A stretch of 64,000 nucleotides of DNA from Bondarzewia mesenterica (GCA_004802705.1 SGPL01000002.1:1-64000); one strand, 5' to 3'. Positions 15,360 to 29,066 are shown, counted from the first letter of the stretch. A program made the numbers and translations. Notes: generated by a model not told the origin, from the sequence alone.

Positions 15360-16350
15360 ACACCACGTATGCCGTGCATCAAATAAAGCAAGAGCAGGAT
15401 GGTGTGGAGCACTACAAGGTGTGCATCTCCATTTGTGAGCCATGATAGAGTATTGTTTTTCTCGACGCTCACACTTTTCTTTAGGTCCACGAGTACTCGC
15501 GATCAGGGAATTTCAATCGCAATGCCATGGAGCATACCATCGCATCACTAGACGGTGCATACGTTTGCATCGGGCTCTGCAGTGATGGCCGCTGCGATCT
15601 CGCCCTTGGGCCCCAATGTGCACATGGTGAGCGTGAACGAGTCACGTCGGAACGTTTCGCTACATGGCGCGCGTCGCGAAAGAAAACCAAGGTGCCAAGA
15701 CCACGTCTGTCGACCTCAAAAATGCTGATGAAGCAAAAATCAAGGGCGTTATCCAGGAAAATGCCAAGATGCGCACCTTCTGTCAACACGGCTGTACAGT
15801 ATCTTCTGACATGACAATTACAATTGCTTTAGCCCAGCTGGATAGAATTCCCAACAAATTCTACCTTGCTCCTGATTGGCATCCCCCGCATCGTTTCTAT
15901 CGCCCACGCACATCCTTCCGATCCCCTAGTCCTCGTCGACAATACATCTCTTTTACTATTTTATTCCTCCAAGGGGCCGACATCGCCACGCACTCGCTCA
16001 CCAAACATGTGAATGGGCACTTTGATGGCATCATGTGGGCGCGGATACTGCCCACACATCACAGTGCGACATTTGAGCGGTTGGCATTCAAATGCGATCG
16101 GGACAGTGCCAAGCGCTCACGACTGCTGGCTTGCGCAGCGGGGTGCCAAGATGCTGCATCTTCGCATGAAGGCCACGGGAGCAATGCACTGGCCGTGGCG
16201 CATGCGCTGACCACCAGCCCGCACTTCACGGATGTCATCTACGCGGGGCTCGCAACGCACCCACGCAATGCGCTCGCCCGCTGCTCCCTCTTCCCGCATG
16301 CTGAGCGCTTTGTCAAGTCGTTCCTCACTGCATGCACTTCAACAATCCTA
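15360..16350 (+). pseudogene. CYS3: Decayed cystathionine gamma-lyase copy (Cys/Met PLP enzyme)
   Basis: The parent enzyme cleaves cystathionine to cysteine in transsulfuration. Recognisable pieces occur in the right order but in shifting frames: HEYSRSGNFNRNAMEH, then a FASGSA-like segment and LGPNVHMVSVN, MARVAKENQGAKTTSVDLKN, a WIEFPTNST-like segment, GIPRIVSIAHAHPSDPLVLVD, GADIATHSLTKHVNGH (with the PLP-binding Lys), VPSAHDCWLAQRGAKMLHL and NALAVAHALTTSPHFTDVIY up to LATHPRNALA. At least three frame changes are needed that no GT-AG intron explains, and the first ~30 residues and the C-terminus are missing. Introns appear to persist (for example around 15419-15484), which argues against a processed retrocopy. 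A functional copy presumably lies elsewhere. Confidence 0.82.
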
Positions 16351-17224
16351 TCGTCCTACCAACTCCTACCAAGTTGTAGTTTCAGGCCTCTTCACTGTAT
16401 TTCATAATCTTTCTTGTCAGTACATATGGATTTTTTTACGAATTTCTCTACATCTCGAGGCGACGAGGTTATTTACTTTACATTGACCGAGCTATGTTTG
16501 TAGCAGAATCGGCCAATGAAATCACGTTTCACATATCAAAACTCAAGTTTCACGGAGCACGAACAAGCAAGGGTTTCGCCGACACAGTCGGCACTCCCAA
16601 GTCAACTTTGACGAGCCTATACCTTCATGGTGACAGAGGCGCCGGTCCTACGACCCTGCTCAAGTCATTGGAACAAGCTTTTGCTTGATCAGCGGGCCGA
16701 CAAGCCTTGAGCAGACCTTTGACAATTTGAAGGTGAAGCCTGATGCACCATATGCTGGAGGACCCATGACATGTGATTGCAGGTTCTCCATCAATCCTGA
16801 AGACTTTCCAAATTGGACGGATGATCCCACAGATATCGAATTTTACTTCCGCGGATTTTTCAGGTCCTACACATTCTCTCCTATTCCGGCCTGCCACAGT
16901 ATTGGTGTCAAGAGAATGGCACATTCGACAGGACAAATCCTTCAAACTCTTCGTTGCAGTTATTTTCCGGTTCTTCTAGATGAATGCATGGTATCACTGA
17001 ATTTTTTTTTTATCAATGTGCCAGGGCCGCTTCTGGCAGGACGCCTGCTCGATGCCATGAATGGAAGACACCGTTGCATGTGAGCAGGAAGTGCTTACAG
17101 CAAAAGTCGGGTATGATACATAACAAATTAATCTCGGCTGGAGGCAGGTGCGGCGCACGAGAGACTCCGAGTTCGCCTTCTTAAAGTCAACTCGGACTGT
17201 CCTCTTTGAGGCTCAACTTCTGTG
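16351..17224. other. Intergenic region with unassigned open frames
   Basis: Two plus-strand open frames (16494-16688 and 16685-17083) have protein-like stretches such as YLHGDRGAGPTTLLKSLEQA, which resembles a P-loop with the Lys replaced, and APYAGGPMTCDCRFSINPED. I recognise no family and no consistent exon structure. It may be another decayed gene or chance. The right end should carry the beta-glucosidase promoter. Confidence 0.35.
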
Positions 17225-20200
17225 ATGAAGTACTCCTCTCTCCTCCTGGTGGCCATTGGCTCTCTACCTTTTGTATCCACTCAGCGTGGTGCGTGACAGA
17301 GTTAAAACATGGTTGCTTGGCGCCCTGACTGTTATCCAGAGTGTCTGCGCAGTCTTCCGTTGAGTTGAGAGTGTTTGTTAATCGAGAACCTCAGTCACAT
17401 CGGAATGGTCAGCGGCGTACGTCAAGGTAAGTAGTAAGTACTATGTATGACTTTCGGGTGTTAATAGAGGCACGTGAATCATTTTTCCTAGGCTCGACAG
17501 GCGGTTGCAAATTTGACTCTGAGCGAGAAGGCTCGCCTCACGACTGGTGAGCAGGAGAGACTTTAAGTCAAGGCCAGCTCGATGATATGTCCTTCGTAGG
17601 TGTCGGCTTGCTTGGTTTCTGTAAGTCTTTTCTTTGAATGGCTTTTCAATCCTGATGTTTGCTTCGCAGCGACGTGCACTGGTAGTACCAATGCTATCGA
17701 TTCATTGAATTTTCCCGGATTATGCCTGCAAGGTTAGTCGTGTCTGCCTAATCAAACGAGAGACGCGCTGTTTGCTATCCTCCTAAATTTTAGATAGCGC
17801 ATTGGGTGTGCGGAATGCGAACGGAAACTCTGCCTTCCCAGCGTAAGACATCAAACATCTATACAAGTGAACACTGGATTCTGTAACGCTGAAAGATCAT
17901 CAGGGGCATCAACGTAGCAGCAACGTGAGCTATCCTGAAATTATGTTCGGACGATTTGATCTTAACAGTATTCCAATCTCTCGTAGCTTCAATAGGACGT
18001 TGATGAATCAGAGGGGAGTTGCAATGGGTCAAGAATTCCGGGGGAAAGGGATTCATGTCCAGTTGGGCCCCATGATGTCAGATTTTCGTTAACAATTCGC
18101 ATTCTCAGTCAATCTCACTGGAACGGGAAATAGGAATCTCATGCGAATTCCAGCTTCTGGGAGGGCATGGGAAGGGTATGTCATCTTCTCTCCTCCTCCA
18201 CCTATTCATGTCCATGGCGTTGTCAGGTTTGGTGGGGACCCTTACTTATCAGGTGAAGGCGCGTATGAGACTATCACCGGTATCCAATCTCAAGGAGTCC
18301 AAGCCGTTGCAAAACATTTTATCAACAAGTGAGGTCTCAAGTCAATCTTGGCGCCCGCTTTTGTTGACAATGCATTAGCGAGCAAGAACACAATCGGATG
18401 AAATCGTCCTCCAATGTTGATGATAGGTAGGAGTATAGCTCAATTGGATTTTGATTGCAATGTCGCCGACCTGTATCATGCAGGACGGTGAGGTTCTAGC
18501 TGGAAGAGTCGCGTTTTTACTGATGCGAGATATGCTGTTCCAGCAACATGAGCTTTACTTGCATCCTGTCAGTGCTATATTATCCAACCGTTGTCTTGTA
18601 GAACTGAACCGTCATTCACAGTTCTTGAGAAGCGTGCAAGCCAATGTCGCTGCTATCATGTGTAGCTATAGTAAGCATTCACCTGTCTCTTCCCATTTAC
18701 TCAAAACGACGTCAGGCGTACAATAGATCTAGGTAAGGTCTTCGTCTTCCGTAATTTCGTACCGTACACTGATACCGTCTAGTCAATGGAACGTATGCCT
18801 GCGAGAATAACAGCACGCTCGATGGTTTGTTGAAGACTGAGCTAGCTTTTCAAGGATGTGAGTATAATTTGTCGTCGCTGCCTTGAACTTACGGTCTGAT
18901 GCAGAGCAGATGTCATGTCGGGTATGTCTAAATGCCAGAGTGTCTGGCATCTGCGGTTTTGACAAGGCTCCACAGACTGGTATGCAACCCATTCGACGAC
19001 GTCGGCAAACATGGGCTTGGATGTATGTTTGCGCCAACAGATTCACGATGTGTGAAAGATTCTGATGAATATCCATTAAAGATGACTATGCCCGGGGATG
19101 AGTTCCCTCTGTCAATCATCAGGTGCGTTGGCGTAAGATGATTCTTGTCGAATATGCAGATTGACATTGTCCAGCTATTTTGGAGATACGCTCGTCTTGG
19201 CTGTTAATTCAGGAGATGTCTCAGAGTCTCGCGTTGACGTTCGTATACTCTCGTCTCCCACATAATACGACGTTCACTGACCTATCGCCCAGGACATGGC
19301 AACAAGAATTCTTGCTGCGTGGTATGACTCCTCACGTATGCTTCAATATGTTGCCGACTCACAAGGTTGTAGGTATCTGTTGGGACAGGATCAAGGTTAC
19401 CCTGATCTTGACTTGGATACCGATGTACAAAGCAACCACAAAAAGCGGGTCACGCGAATCCTCGTTTTAATGGAATAACATTGACATTTAATCCGTCCAC
19501 ACAGTTTGATCCGAGAGATCGGGGCTGCATCGACGGTTCTCCTCAAGAATACCAGAAATGCACTTCCATTGAAAGCACCAAAAACCATTGCCGTTATTGG
19601 TAAGGCACATGATAAGGCATACACTGGCAACGACTGACAACAAAGCACTACTAGGCAGTGGGGCTGGTTCAAACTTTTTTGGTCCCAACAGGTGCGTGAA
19701 ATTGATGTTCATTATATCATACCTCCTTTCTTATTTAACATATATCATAGTTGCCTTGATCGCTCGTGTGATTCGGGTGTGCTTGCTATGGGCTGGGGTA
19801 GTGGGTAAGCGCCTGCGCGAAGTGAAGTCGAAACAATGTTCAATCGTGCATCTTTCAGAACCGCCAATTTCCCCTATCTTGTTACGGTGACGAAATTCAC
19901 AGGCTTGCCTTAAGGTGCATTTGACTGACGTCCACTCGCCAGCCATTGGATGCTATCACTAACAGATCAGCCGTCGACGGAACAACTGTTTCCTCTTCAC
20001 TGAGCGACTCTGACCTCAATGCGGCGGCCTCCACTGCCGCTGGTAAAGACGTGGCGTTTGTCTTCATCACCGCAGACAGTGGAGAAGATGGCTACCTTGT
20101 GGAGGGCAATACAGGGGACAGAAATAATCTCGAGGCTTGGCACGGCGGGGTACGTTTTGACTAGCATACATGACTCAACCTGCTGAGCAACCTTTCAGGA

Positions 20201-21301
20201 TACCCTAGTGGAGCAAGTTGCGAGCATCAATAATAATACTGTTGTTGTTGTCAACACCGTTGGACCGATCATTCTGGAAGCATGGATAGATAATCCGAAT
20301 GGTGAGTATTGTCGTGATCGAACTTTCCGCTATTAAGTATCGTTAATTTCTGCTTAGTCACGGCTCTGGTAAGACTCGCTCCTCTGAATTTGTCGAATTG
20401 AATTGAAGACTGTTTGTTGAGGTTTGGAGTGGCTTACCTGGACAAGAAGCAGGAAACTCCTTGACCGACATCCTATACGGTGTCTACAATCCCAGGTGAT
20501 CTTTGGATCGACAAGATTCTTAATATTTCCTTAGCTGACAGCTGTGTCAGTGGACGTCTCCCATATACTATCGCCAAGAGCGCAGACGACTATCCTGCGC
20601 AGATAGATGCTACTATCACTCTCACAACTATCCAGATCAACTATACTGAGGGCTTGAACATCGACTATCGGCATTTCGACGCTGTGAGTCTTTCATGTAA
20701 CATTGGTGTCAATTTTATTCACCAAATTAAATACTCATGAATCGGTAAGGCAAATATCACTCCCCGTTACGAATTCGGCTTTGGATTATCCTACACGGCG
20801 TTCCACTATTCGCTCCTATTGATTCTAGGATCTGCTGCGGGTGCTACGCCTCCCAGCCCCGGGTTCGGATCGTCACTCAACTCCTCGTATGTCTGACTCT
20901 TGTGACTGAAGATAACGATTGGTCACTCATTTTATCCAGGCTTCACGAGAAAGTTATCACTGTGACATTTATCCTGACAAACACTGGTACAGTCCATGGT
21001 CATGAGGTGCGTGCTGGCGCTCCCTGCTAAATCACCTGCTCACACCGATATTGTCTAGATCCCTCAACTCTATCTTTCACCACCTGCATCCGCTAATTCG
21101 CCGCCATTCCTGCTTAAGGGCTTCGACAGTGTTTTCTTGTCGCCCGGTCAATCCACCATTGTCACTATGAAGCTCTCCCGGTACGATTTGTCGATCTGGA
21201 ACGTAGTGACTCAGAGGTGGGAGATCCCGCGTGGTGCAACAGGAGTAACCATCGGTGCTAGTAGCAGAGATCATCGTTTGACTGGCACTATCTTGAATTG
21301 A
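17225..21301 (+). CDS. Secreted GH3 beta-glucosidase
   Basis: Extracellular enzyme that hydrolyses cellobiose and other beta-glucosides, completing cellulose breakdown. The first exon [20 protein letters not shown] is a typical signal peptide. It is followed by [81 protein letters not shown] and NVDD. The nucleophile region reads [19 protein letters not shown] across an intron at about 18918-18971, so the catalytic Asp is kept, then MTMPGDEFP. The acid/base region reads [20 protein letters not shown]. The C-terminal fibronectin-III-like domain includes [15 protein letters not shown] and ends [11 protein letters not shown]. The gene is broken by about twenty tiny introns, more than any neighbour, and I see no frame break. 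The stop is TGA at 21299-21301. Confidence 0.92.
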
Positions 21302-21620
21302 ACGGGGAATATTGTCGAGAATCGAAATGCTCCGCCTCGCTTTGTTAGCCAAACTTCATTTACAAAATATACACCATCTTTTACGCTTTTCATGCAAACC
21401 GTCTCCGACATTGACAGGACTCTGCGCATCGCTCGACGCTGAAGTTGCTGAATATCTCAGCCACGAGTAAAAACTGAATCAATGTCATTGGTTGGCTTGG
21501 TTTTGTGGTTGACATTTCGGCCGGGTAACCCCGATTACGGCAGACACAAACTTAAAGAGTCTCGGACTCGTAAGTTAGAACACTCACTGGACATTTCATC
21601 TTGTCTGCAACATTGTCGCC
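21302..21620. other. Intergenic spacer, beta-glucosidase / aconitase
   Basis: A 319-base tandem spacer that should contain the end of the beta-glucosidase transcript and the aconitase promoter. I see no coding signal or distinctive repeat. Confidence 0.5.
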
Positions 21621-24600
21621 ATGACTGCTGGCGCAGCGCTGGGACGATGGAGTCACATCTGTCGGCTCACCTCTAGATCTTTGGCAACACACTCTCCTCT
21701 GGTGGAAAAGGACTGCTCATCTATCACACCTCCTTATATCGCTCTAATTCAAAACTTGGCTCACGTCCGCAAGGCCCTTAACAACAAACCACTCACGCTC
21801 GCGGAGAAGATTTTATACAGTCATTTATTTGACCCGGAGCATGGGATTCATAACAGCGGCATTGTTAGAGGCGAGACTTACCTCCAGCTTCGTCCGGAAC
21901 GAGTAGCCATGCAGGATGCATCTGCCCAGTGAGATGAGCCGCTGGATCACCATTGTTCTTTCTCATTACTTCACCGCATATTTGCTGGATAGGATGGCTA
22001 TGTGAGAGATTATATGTTCGACGTCTACAATACATTTTAACTCACGTAATTGAACCATAGATTGCAATTCATGAGTGCGGGCCTTGATCGGACTGCCGTC
22101 CCCTCTAGCATTCATTGTGATCATTTAATTCAAGCATCTGCTGGAGCTAAGACCGATCTGGAGGTAACATCTTTTCTTGTTTTGCGTGAGGATTGAATGT
22201 GCTTGACGAAATGAGCATTAGCGGGCTATCGTGTCCAATAAGGAAGTATTTGACTTCCTTGAAAGTGCGGCTAGAAAATACGGGATCGAGTTTTGGAAGC
22301 CTGGTTCTGGCATCATTCACCAAATCGTGCTGGAAAATTATGCTGCTCCCGGTATGCTCATGTGAGCGAAGAATTTTCTCTTCTTCCTACTTAGCAAGGT
22401 GACTCACTGTTCTCTTAGGCTTGGCACAGGTAATAGATCTCAACTGTATTTATCTGGTTGGATGCTGGATTCATTTCCCCTCCTACAGACTCTCATACAC
22501 CCAATGCGGGTGGCCTTGGTATGCTTGCCATTGGCGTTGGAGGAGCTGATGCCGTGGACGCGATGACGGGTACACCTTGGGAGTTGAAGGCACCCCAAAT
22601 TGTCGGTATGTACCCAACGATTGTTTGATCGGATGATGCACACTCAACGATTCGGTAGGCATACATCTCACGGGTAAAATGAACGGCTGGGCAACACCCA
22701 AGGATTTAATTCTTCATCTTGCTGGCAAATTGACAGTCAAGGTCTGTGTGACTTGTAAATATTAAATGTGCAGACGTAAATTGAATTGACCATTTCAGGG
22801 CGGGACAGGCCGTATCTTGGAATACTTTGGTCCCGGTGTCTTTGATCAGTCTTGCACCGGTAGTGTGATCCTAGCATTCTACAGCATACAATACTGACAC
22901 ATGTTCTTGAACATAGGTCTGGCAACGATGGCAAATATGGGTGCTGAGGTTGGCGCAACAACTTCCACTTTCCCGTACACACCGAACATGCAGGCATACC
23001 TACATGCAACGGGCCGTGGGCCAGTGGCTCGTGCAGCTGATGAAGCTGCCGCCAAGGGTTTCTTGAGGGCTGACGAAGGTGCTCAGTACGATGACGTTAT
23101 TGAAATCGTGAGCTTCCCACTCTCTTGTGACTGACTGATTTTCTTGAGCTATCGCTGCACAGAACTTGTCAGAGCTTGAGCCTACGATCAACGGGCCTTT
23201 CACACCAGATCTGGCGACTCCTCTGTCTAAGTTTGGGTCGTTCATCCAAAAACAAGGCTGGAAGGATGAGATTTCCGCTGGACTTATCGGATCATGCACC
23301 AACAGCTCGTATGAAGACATGGTACTTTCTTCTTATGTTTTCCTGAATAAACTCTTGATAATGCGACCGTAGACCAGTGTCGCGGACCTTGCACGGCAAG
23401 CGAAGGCCGCGGGACTGAAATCAAAGGTACTCACCGCGTATCTTCACACCATACGGCTTTTAAGGACGCACCATCTTCCAGGTTCCGTTCCTCTGCACTC
23501 CCGGATCAGAGCAAATACGTGCGACCATGGAACGTGATAATGTTACCCAAGATTTGGAAGATGTCGGCGCCGTTGTGCTTGCCAACGCTTGCGGTCCTTG
23601 CATCGGACAAGTAGCTACATTGTTACCTCTCAGCGTCCGTAGACTGACGGCATTCTTAGTGGAAACGGGAGGACAAGAAGGGTGAAGAAAATGGTACGTG
23701 TAACACATGGTCAATCATCGGATTATTTGTATGCTCACGCACGCCTTAGCTATTTTGACCTCGTTCAACCGGTGGGATCTCCCTCAATATTTTCTACAGA
23801 GTTAAGTTAATAGAGAGACAGCAATTTCAAGTCGCGTAATGACGGAAACCGCTTCACCATGAATTTCCTGGCTTCGCCAACGATTGTTACCGCCATGGCC
23901 TTCTCCGGGAAACTTTCCTTCAACCCCATGACCGACTCAATATCCTTACCGTCTGGCGGATCGTTTACTTTCACACCACCCTCAGGACAGGATCTCCCTG
24001 CAGCTGGTTTCACGCCTGGAGAAACCTCGTATTATCCATCGCCGACGCCAGAGCCCCAGCCTGACACGCAAATCGTCATTCAGAAAGATTCTCAGCGCCT
24101 GGAAATTCTTGAACCTTTCACGAGTCATTTTGGTCCCAATAGCCACAATCCCAGAGGATTAGAGCTGCCGAGTTTGAGGGTCTTGATGAGAGTGAGGGGC
24201 AAGTGCACGACGGACCACATTTCTGCCGCAGTAGGTCCCTTGAGGTGCATCCCAAGATCTCACTCAGAGCTGATGCGCGATGTCTACCAGGGACCATGGT
24301 TGAAGTACAAGGGGCATCTCACGAATATTTCGGAGAACCTTCGTAAGTCATCTTGATAAATTATGGTTATTTATTTGCACTGATTCTTCCCCTTTTTCTG
24401 GCTTAGTTATCACTGTGAGATTGCAACTGAAGGCTGAAATTTTGAAAAGTGAATCTGACCCCACCTAGGCCGTGAATGACGAAGGTGGTGAAGTGAACGT
24501 TGCATTCGACCATGATCATGATGCATCGCAGAGTGAAACGGACACAATACCTGGTGTAGCAAAACGGTTCAAAGCACGGAACCAGCCCTGGGCGCTCATC

Positions 24601-25079
24601 GTTGATGAGAACTATGGCGAAGGAAGTGCTCGCGAACATGCCGCACTGCAGCCCCGGTTCTATGGTAACATTCTTTTCACCGCCTCTGTCTACCATCGCT
24701 GACCATTGTCAGGGTGTGCAATGATCATTGCGAGATCATTTGCTCGAATTCACGAAACCAACCTCAAAGTAAGTGTCTCAATTACCGAGGCAGATCGAAG
24801 TCTGACCAATCTCCATGCGGCATCAAGAAACAAGGTGTACTGCCTCTTTGGTTCGTCGACAAAGCCGATTACTCCCGTATCGGGGCCGGCGACGTTGTAG
24901 AAACCCAAGGACTCGAGAACCTACTCAGTGGAGATGCCAATGCGAAGGTCACTGTCAAAGTCACCAAACGCGATGGTCAAGTTTTCGAGATTCTTACGAG
25001 GCATACCATGTCCAGCGACCAACTCAAATGGCTGCAGTCAGGCTCAGCTCTGAACTACATTCGCTCGCGAATTAACTAG
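21621..25079 (+). CDS. ACO2: Mitochondrial aconitase family, Aco2 (homocitrate dehydratase) type
   Basis: In yeasts Aco2 is a mitochondrial aconitase-family enzyme linked to dehydration of homocitrate to cis-homoaconitate in lysine synthesis. The start at 21621 gives a basic Ser-rich presequence ([18 protein letters not shown]), then [83 protein letters not shown] and [15 protein letters not shown]. All three Fe-S cysteines are present in [10 protein letters not shown] and [11 protein letters not shown]. Swivel-domain motifs are [23 protein letters not shown] and [35 protein letters not shown] and [13 protein letters not shown] are closer to Aco2 than to Aco1. About fourteen introns are present. 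It converges on MSH1 with only 67 bases between stops. Confidence 0.9.
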
Positions 25080-25146
25080 AATGTCGATGAACGCCAGAAG
25101 TCTACATTAGATTACAAGATAATATGTGCATAGTCAAAATTACGTG

Positions 25147-28100
25147 TCAAGATGATGGCGATGCCAGCCATTGCCCAAGAGTATTGAGAGCACCAGGATT
25201 CAAAGTCGCGCTGCCTGTATCACTTTTCAGCCAAGCCAAGGCGTCCTTCGCTATTGCTATCGCGGACGCAGGCATACCCGCTAGTTGAGCCACTTCAACG
25301 CCATGGCTATCTCGGTTGACGCCAGGTCGCAGACGATGCGAATATGCAAGGCGACCATCCTGTATGATTCTGTGAGTCTTACATGCGAAGATTGTAAAGA
25401 TGTGAGAACGCCCACCTCAGTTTCGTCCACATCCGTGCAGAAGAAGCCAATGTGCTGGAATGCTCCTTGGCCTTTGTGCTCCGGAGAGTAGCCGAGCATA
25501 TCCGTCAATTCGTGGAAGTGAGTGGCAAATAATGCTCGACATTTGTTCTTGGAGTACAAGTGATGGACCGTCGCGAACGCGATTGCCAGCCCATCTTTGA
25601 CCGTTGTACCCCGGCCCACTTCATCCATAATGACCTTCAAACAGGTTAGTAACTGTAAGTCAAGAGAACGGATGAATTCACAAGGCTATTGGGCGTCGCG
25701 CGCTGGAGAATCTCTGCCGTCTCCAACATTTCCACCATGAAGGTGCTCCTGTCACGGAACAAGTCATCCTTGGCGCCGATCCTAGAGAACACACGGTCGA
25801 CCACTCCAACGACGGCGTGTTCTGCAGGAACAAAAGAACCGGTTTGGGCTAGAATGGCAACGAGAGCCGTTTGCCTTAGGAGAGTAGACTTGCCAGCCAT
25901 GTTAGGACCAGTTATGATGTGTAGCCGAGTTTCTGGTGTAAAGGAAACAGTGTTCGGTGTGAACACGCGACCTGCTGTGAGAAGCCCAAGCTCAACAGTG
26001 GGATGTCGGCCGTTCACGACATGGAACGAATTGCTGCATGGCTTTCATCAGATTATGAATGAGCATGAGTGTTGGAAGACTGACTCATCCGTGAGCGTAG
26101 GTCTGACGAAGCCCATCTCGGTTGCCAGGTTGGCGAAGCCCAATGTCACATCGAGCTCGTCCGCGATTCGTGCGTTCCGTCTTAGCACACCTTCTTCCAT
26201 ATTCACCTGCAATAGTAAAGAACGGTTATATGAGACTTGTTCCTGAGCAACTGGTGAGCTCACTTCATTCCGGACTGTCTCGAACGCCTGTTTCTCAGCT
26301 GCATGAATGGACGACGATGTCTCCAAGACCTGGGTGCCCAGTTGGGACCATTCCTAATCAAAAGGTAATCATTCCAATAGGTAGCATTTTCATGGAACGC
26401 CGTGACCGAACTGACCTGATAAAAGAAGCTACTTGTAGAGTTGCTCTCAGAGATAGAAACGAAGGAAGATAATGTTCTGACTATCGCCCCGTCACGTTTC
26501 GCCTTCGCGATGTGTACATGAAGTCCCTGAATCGCGGAGGAACGCAAAGTCAAAGATGGAGCATCTGCGCGTAGACGCAATTAGTACCAGAAAACGCCTC
26601 TCGCAGTATAACACCATCCGCACCAAGTTCTCGCTGCAAGCGCCGCTCCAGTCTCTCCCTCTTAGCTAGTAATCGTTTGAATTTCTCATGAAGGGACTTC
26701 AGCTCGTCGGAGAACCTATAAAGCTGTCAGTACATGTGGACCTAATAAACATGAAACGTGCTTACTCGGGGCTGATTGTCCAATTACTTTCTACTTGCCA
26801 CTTCGCATCGCTCTCCATGGACTCCACAACATCTTGAACTGATGGGATAGCATTGGCCGGATCGTCAATTTCGACTTCATTTTCATCCTCTGCTTGTCCT
26901 GAAAGTCCATGCAAAGCCATTTTTATTCTGCTCTGCAGTGCAGTCAGATCGTTCATGCGCGACATTAATGCATCAAGGCTAGCCCATTCTTCCGGAACGA
27001 TGTGTCCCCTTTCTTTCTCTTCCATGGTCTTCTCCATCTCAATGCGGCTTTTGACGGTATTCCATATGGATATGGACGTGCTGATAGCTGAGAGATCGCC
27101 AGCATCACCTCGCCCGAGGAGGAACTTTTGAACGATGCGAGTTGCATCCTCGACGTTCTGCAAAGACTCAACCAAATCCTCTCTGAAATGAGGCCGAGCG
27201 TAGAAGAGTGCAACGAGAGACTGTCGAGCGTTGATCTCTGCTAAGGAAGTGCTTGGAGAGCCTGCGGACAATGCGTCAGTCATACGATCAAGACGAAAAT
27301 CGCAAGAAGCGCACAAAGCCAGCGGGCCAGTAGGCGAGTTCCGCTGTTTGTGGCCGTCCTCTTCACGACGCCGAGCAAGCTCCCAGTCGTGCCTCCCTCC
27401 CGCATTCCTTCTCGTATTTCCAACGCCTTGATGGTATGCGAATCAATCTGCATTCTTCCTTCATTTATTTCCTTGCTCGGTGAAGATAGGCGTGGCATAT
27501 TCTCCATGAGGTTAGCATGCAGATACGTTGTCAACAAGTCGACAGCTGCTATCTCATGCGGCGAAAGTGACAACCCAACGGGGGAAGGCTCCGCGCGAGT
27601 TTGAGTAACAGCGTCCTCATCGATACCTTCCGCCAGAGGCTCGCCACTGCCGGAGTCTTGAGATGCGGCAGTGGCGGTGACGTACGATGTGAACCAGCCT
27701 TCTTCAAGGACGGCAGATCGGATAGCATGGGATGCATCATGTTCTAAGGAACCGGACAACACAACCTCCCGGGGGCTGATCCTGATTAAATCGTCACGAA
27801 GGTTTTCGTAGCTCGAGTCCTTAGTAAAGAACTCTCCAGTGGAAACATCTATCCAAGCAAGCCCAACGGATCTTGACGTCATCTCATTCGAGCCCCTTTT
27901 CTGAGCGCTGGCGGGATTGTCTATGGAGCAAATAGATAGCAGGTAGTTGTTCTCGTACTGGTTGAGAAACGGTTCGTCGATGAGCGTCCCGGGCGTAATA
28001 ACGCGAACGACACGTCGGTCAAATGTCGGTTTCGTTCCAGGAGGCGATGGACGCATGAACTCCTCGCAAAGAGCGACAAAACGCGTATTTTGCTGCACCA

Positions 28101-29066
28101 AGGTCCTGAGGTGTTTGTGGACGTGCATTATCGGGAATCCGCACATGAGGATGCGATGGCCATCCCACATCCGGGACGTGAGCTTGATGTTCAAGAGGCG
28201 CGCGACCTCACCTGCTTGCTCGAAATAAGACTGAAATACGTGAGTACTGGTGCCTATACGCGCTACGAAGGCAATTGTTACCTCGTAAAATTGTCCAACA
28301 CGGGTCAGCAGGATGCAATGAGGAAATTTGGCCAGGTTTTCCAGAATCTCCGTTGCGAGCTGATTTCGCGGTTGTCGAGCAACGGGACCGGCTGGTGAAT
28401 GCTATCAGCCAGCTGTGTGCTCAAGGACGCGATCTACCTGACCTTCTCCCTCAGGTTGAGCCTTGGCTTTTCGGCCCCGCTTTGGTTTGGGATTAACTGG
28501 AACCAATTCTAGGAGACTGACTTTGTCTTCCTTAGCACCTTCGACTCCAGGGTCCGTGATTTGAGAAGAGTCGCCATCAGTAGACGCGACGACTTTCTTG
28601 ACGCGTTTCTTCCGTGTCTTTTTGACTGGTGTAAGCGCATCCTCTCGAAGACGTATCTCACCGGCATCTGACGCGTTGATGAGATAGGAGGAGCCTGTCG
28701 AGCTCACTTGGACTGTTCAGACGCGATGGAAAGATTAATTGGATCAACACATTGGACGGATAGTAGTATGCGTTTTGGAGGCGCACGTCTATTAACATGT
28801 TCATGTTCGTACTGTACATGCGTGCCCAACTCTAGCCCTCCCAACCACGGACTGAAAGGAGTGGCCGGTGTACCGTCAGGCAAAACATGAACTGTTGGGA
28901 GTGCCGAATAACTCTTCTTAGTGACAGTCGGCTTCGAAGCACTGTCCTCAGCGACATCCCGGGCGAGAGGGTACACCTGAAAACTTCTACGAATGGTACG
29001 GATGGCCTTGCGACGACTAGAGCATAATTTTACAGCATAACGAAGGGTGCGTTTTGAGACGAGCAT
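25147..29066 (-). CDS. MSH1: Mitochondrial DNA mismatch-repair MutS homologue Msh1
   Basis: Predicted mitochondrial MutS protein that recognises mismatches and stabilises mtDNA. The start at 29066 gives [20 protein letters not shown], an Arg/Lys/Ser-rich presequence lacking acids. Next come [14 protein letters not shown], a Lys-rich insert, then the mismatch-binding domain ([28 protein letters not shown]). The connector includes [13 protein letters not shown] and [14 protein letters not shown]. Lever and clamp helices follow, then the ATPase: [20 protein letters not shown] (Walker A), [32 protein letters not shown] (Walker B) and [14 protein letters not shown]. The C-terminus ends after [19 protein letters not shown] and [11 protein letters not shown], without the MLH1-binding tail of nuclear Msh2/3/6. 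It is interrupted by many introns. Longer upstream frames begin with non-ATG codons, which supports the chosen start. Confidence 0.9.
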
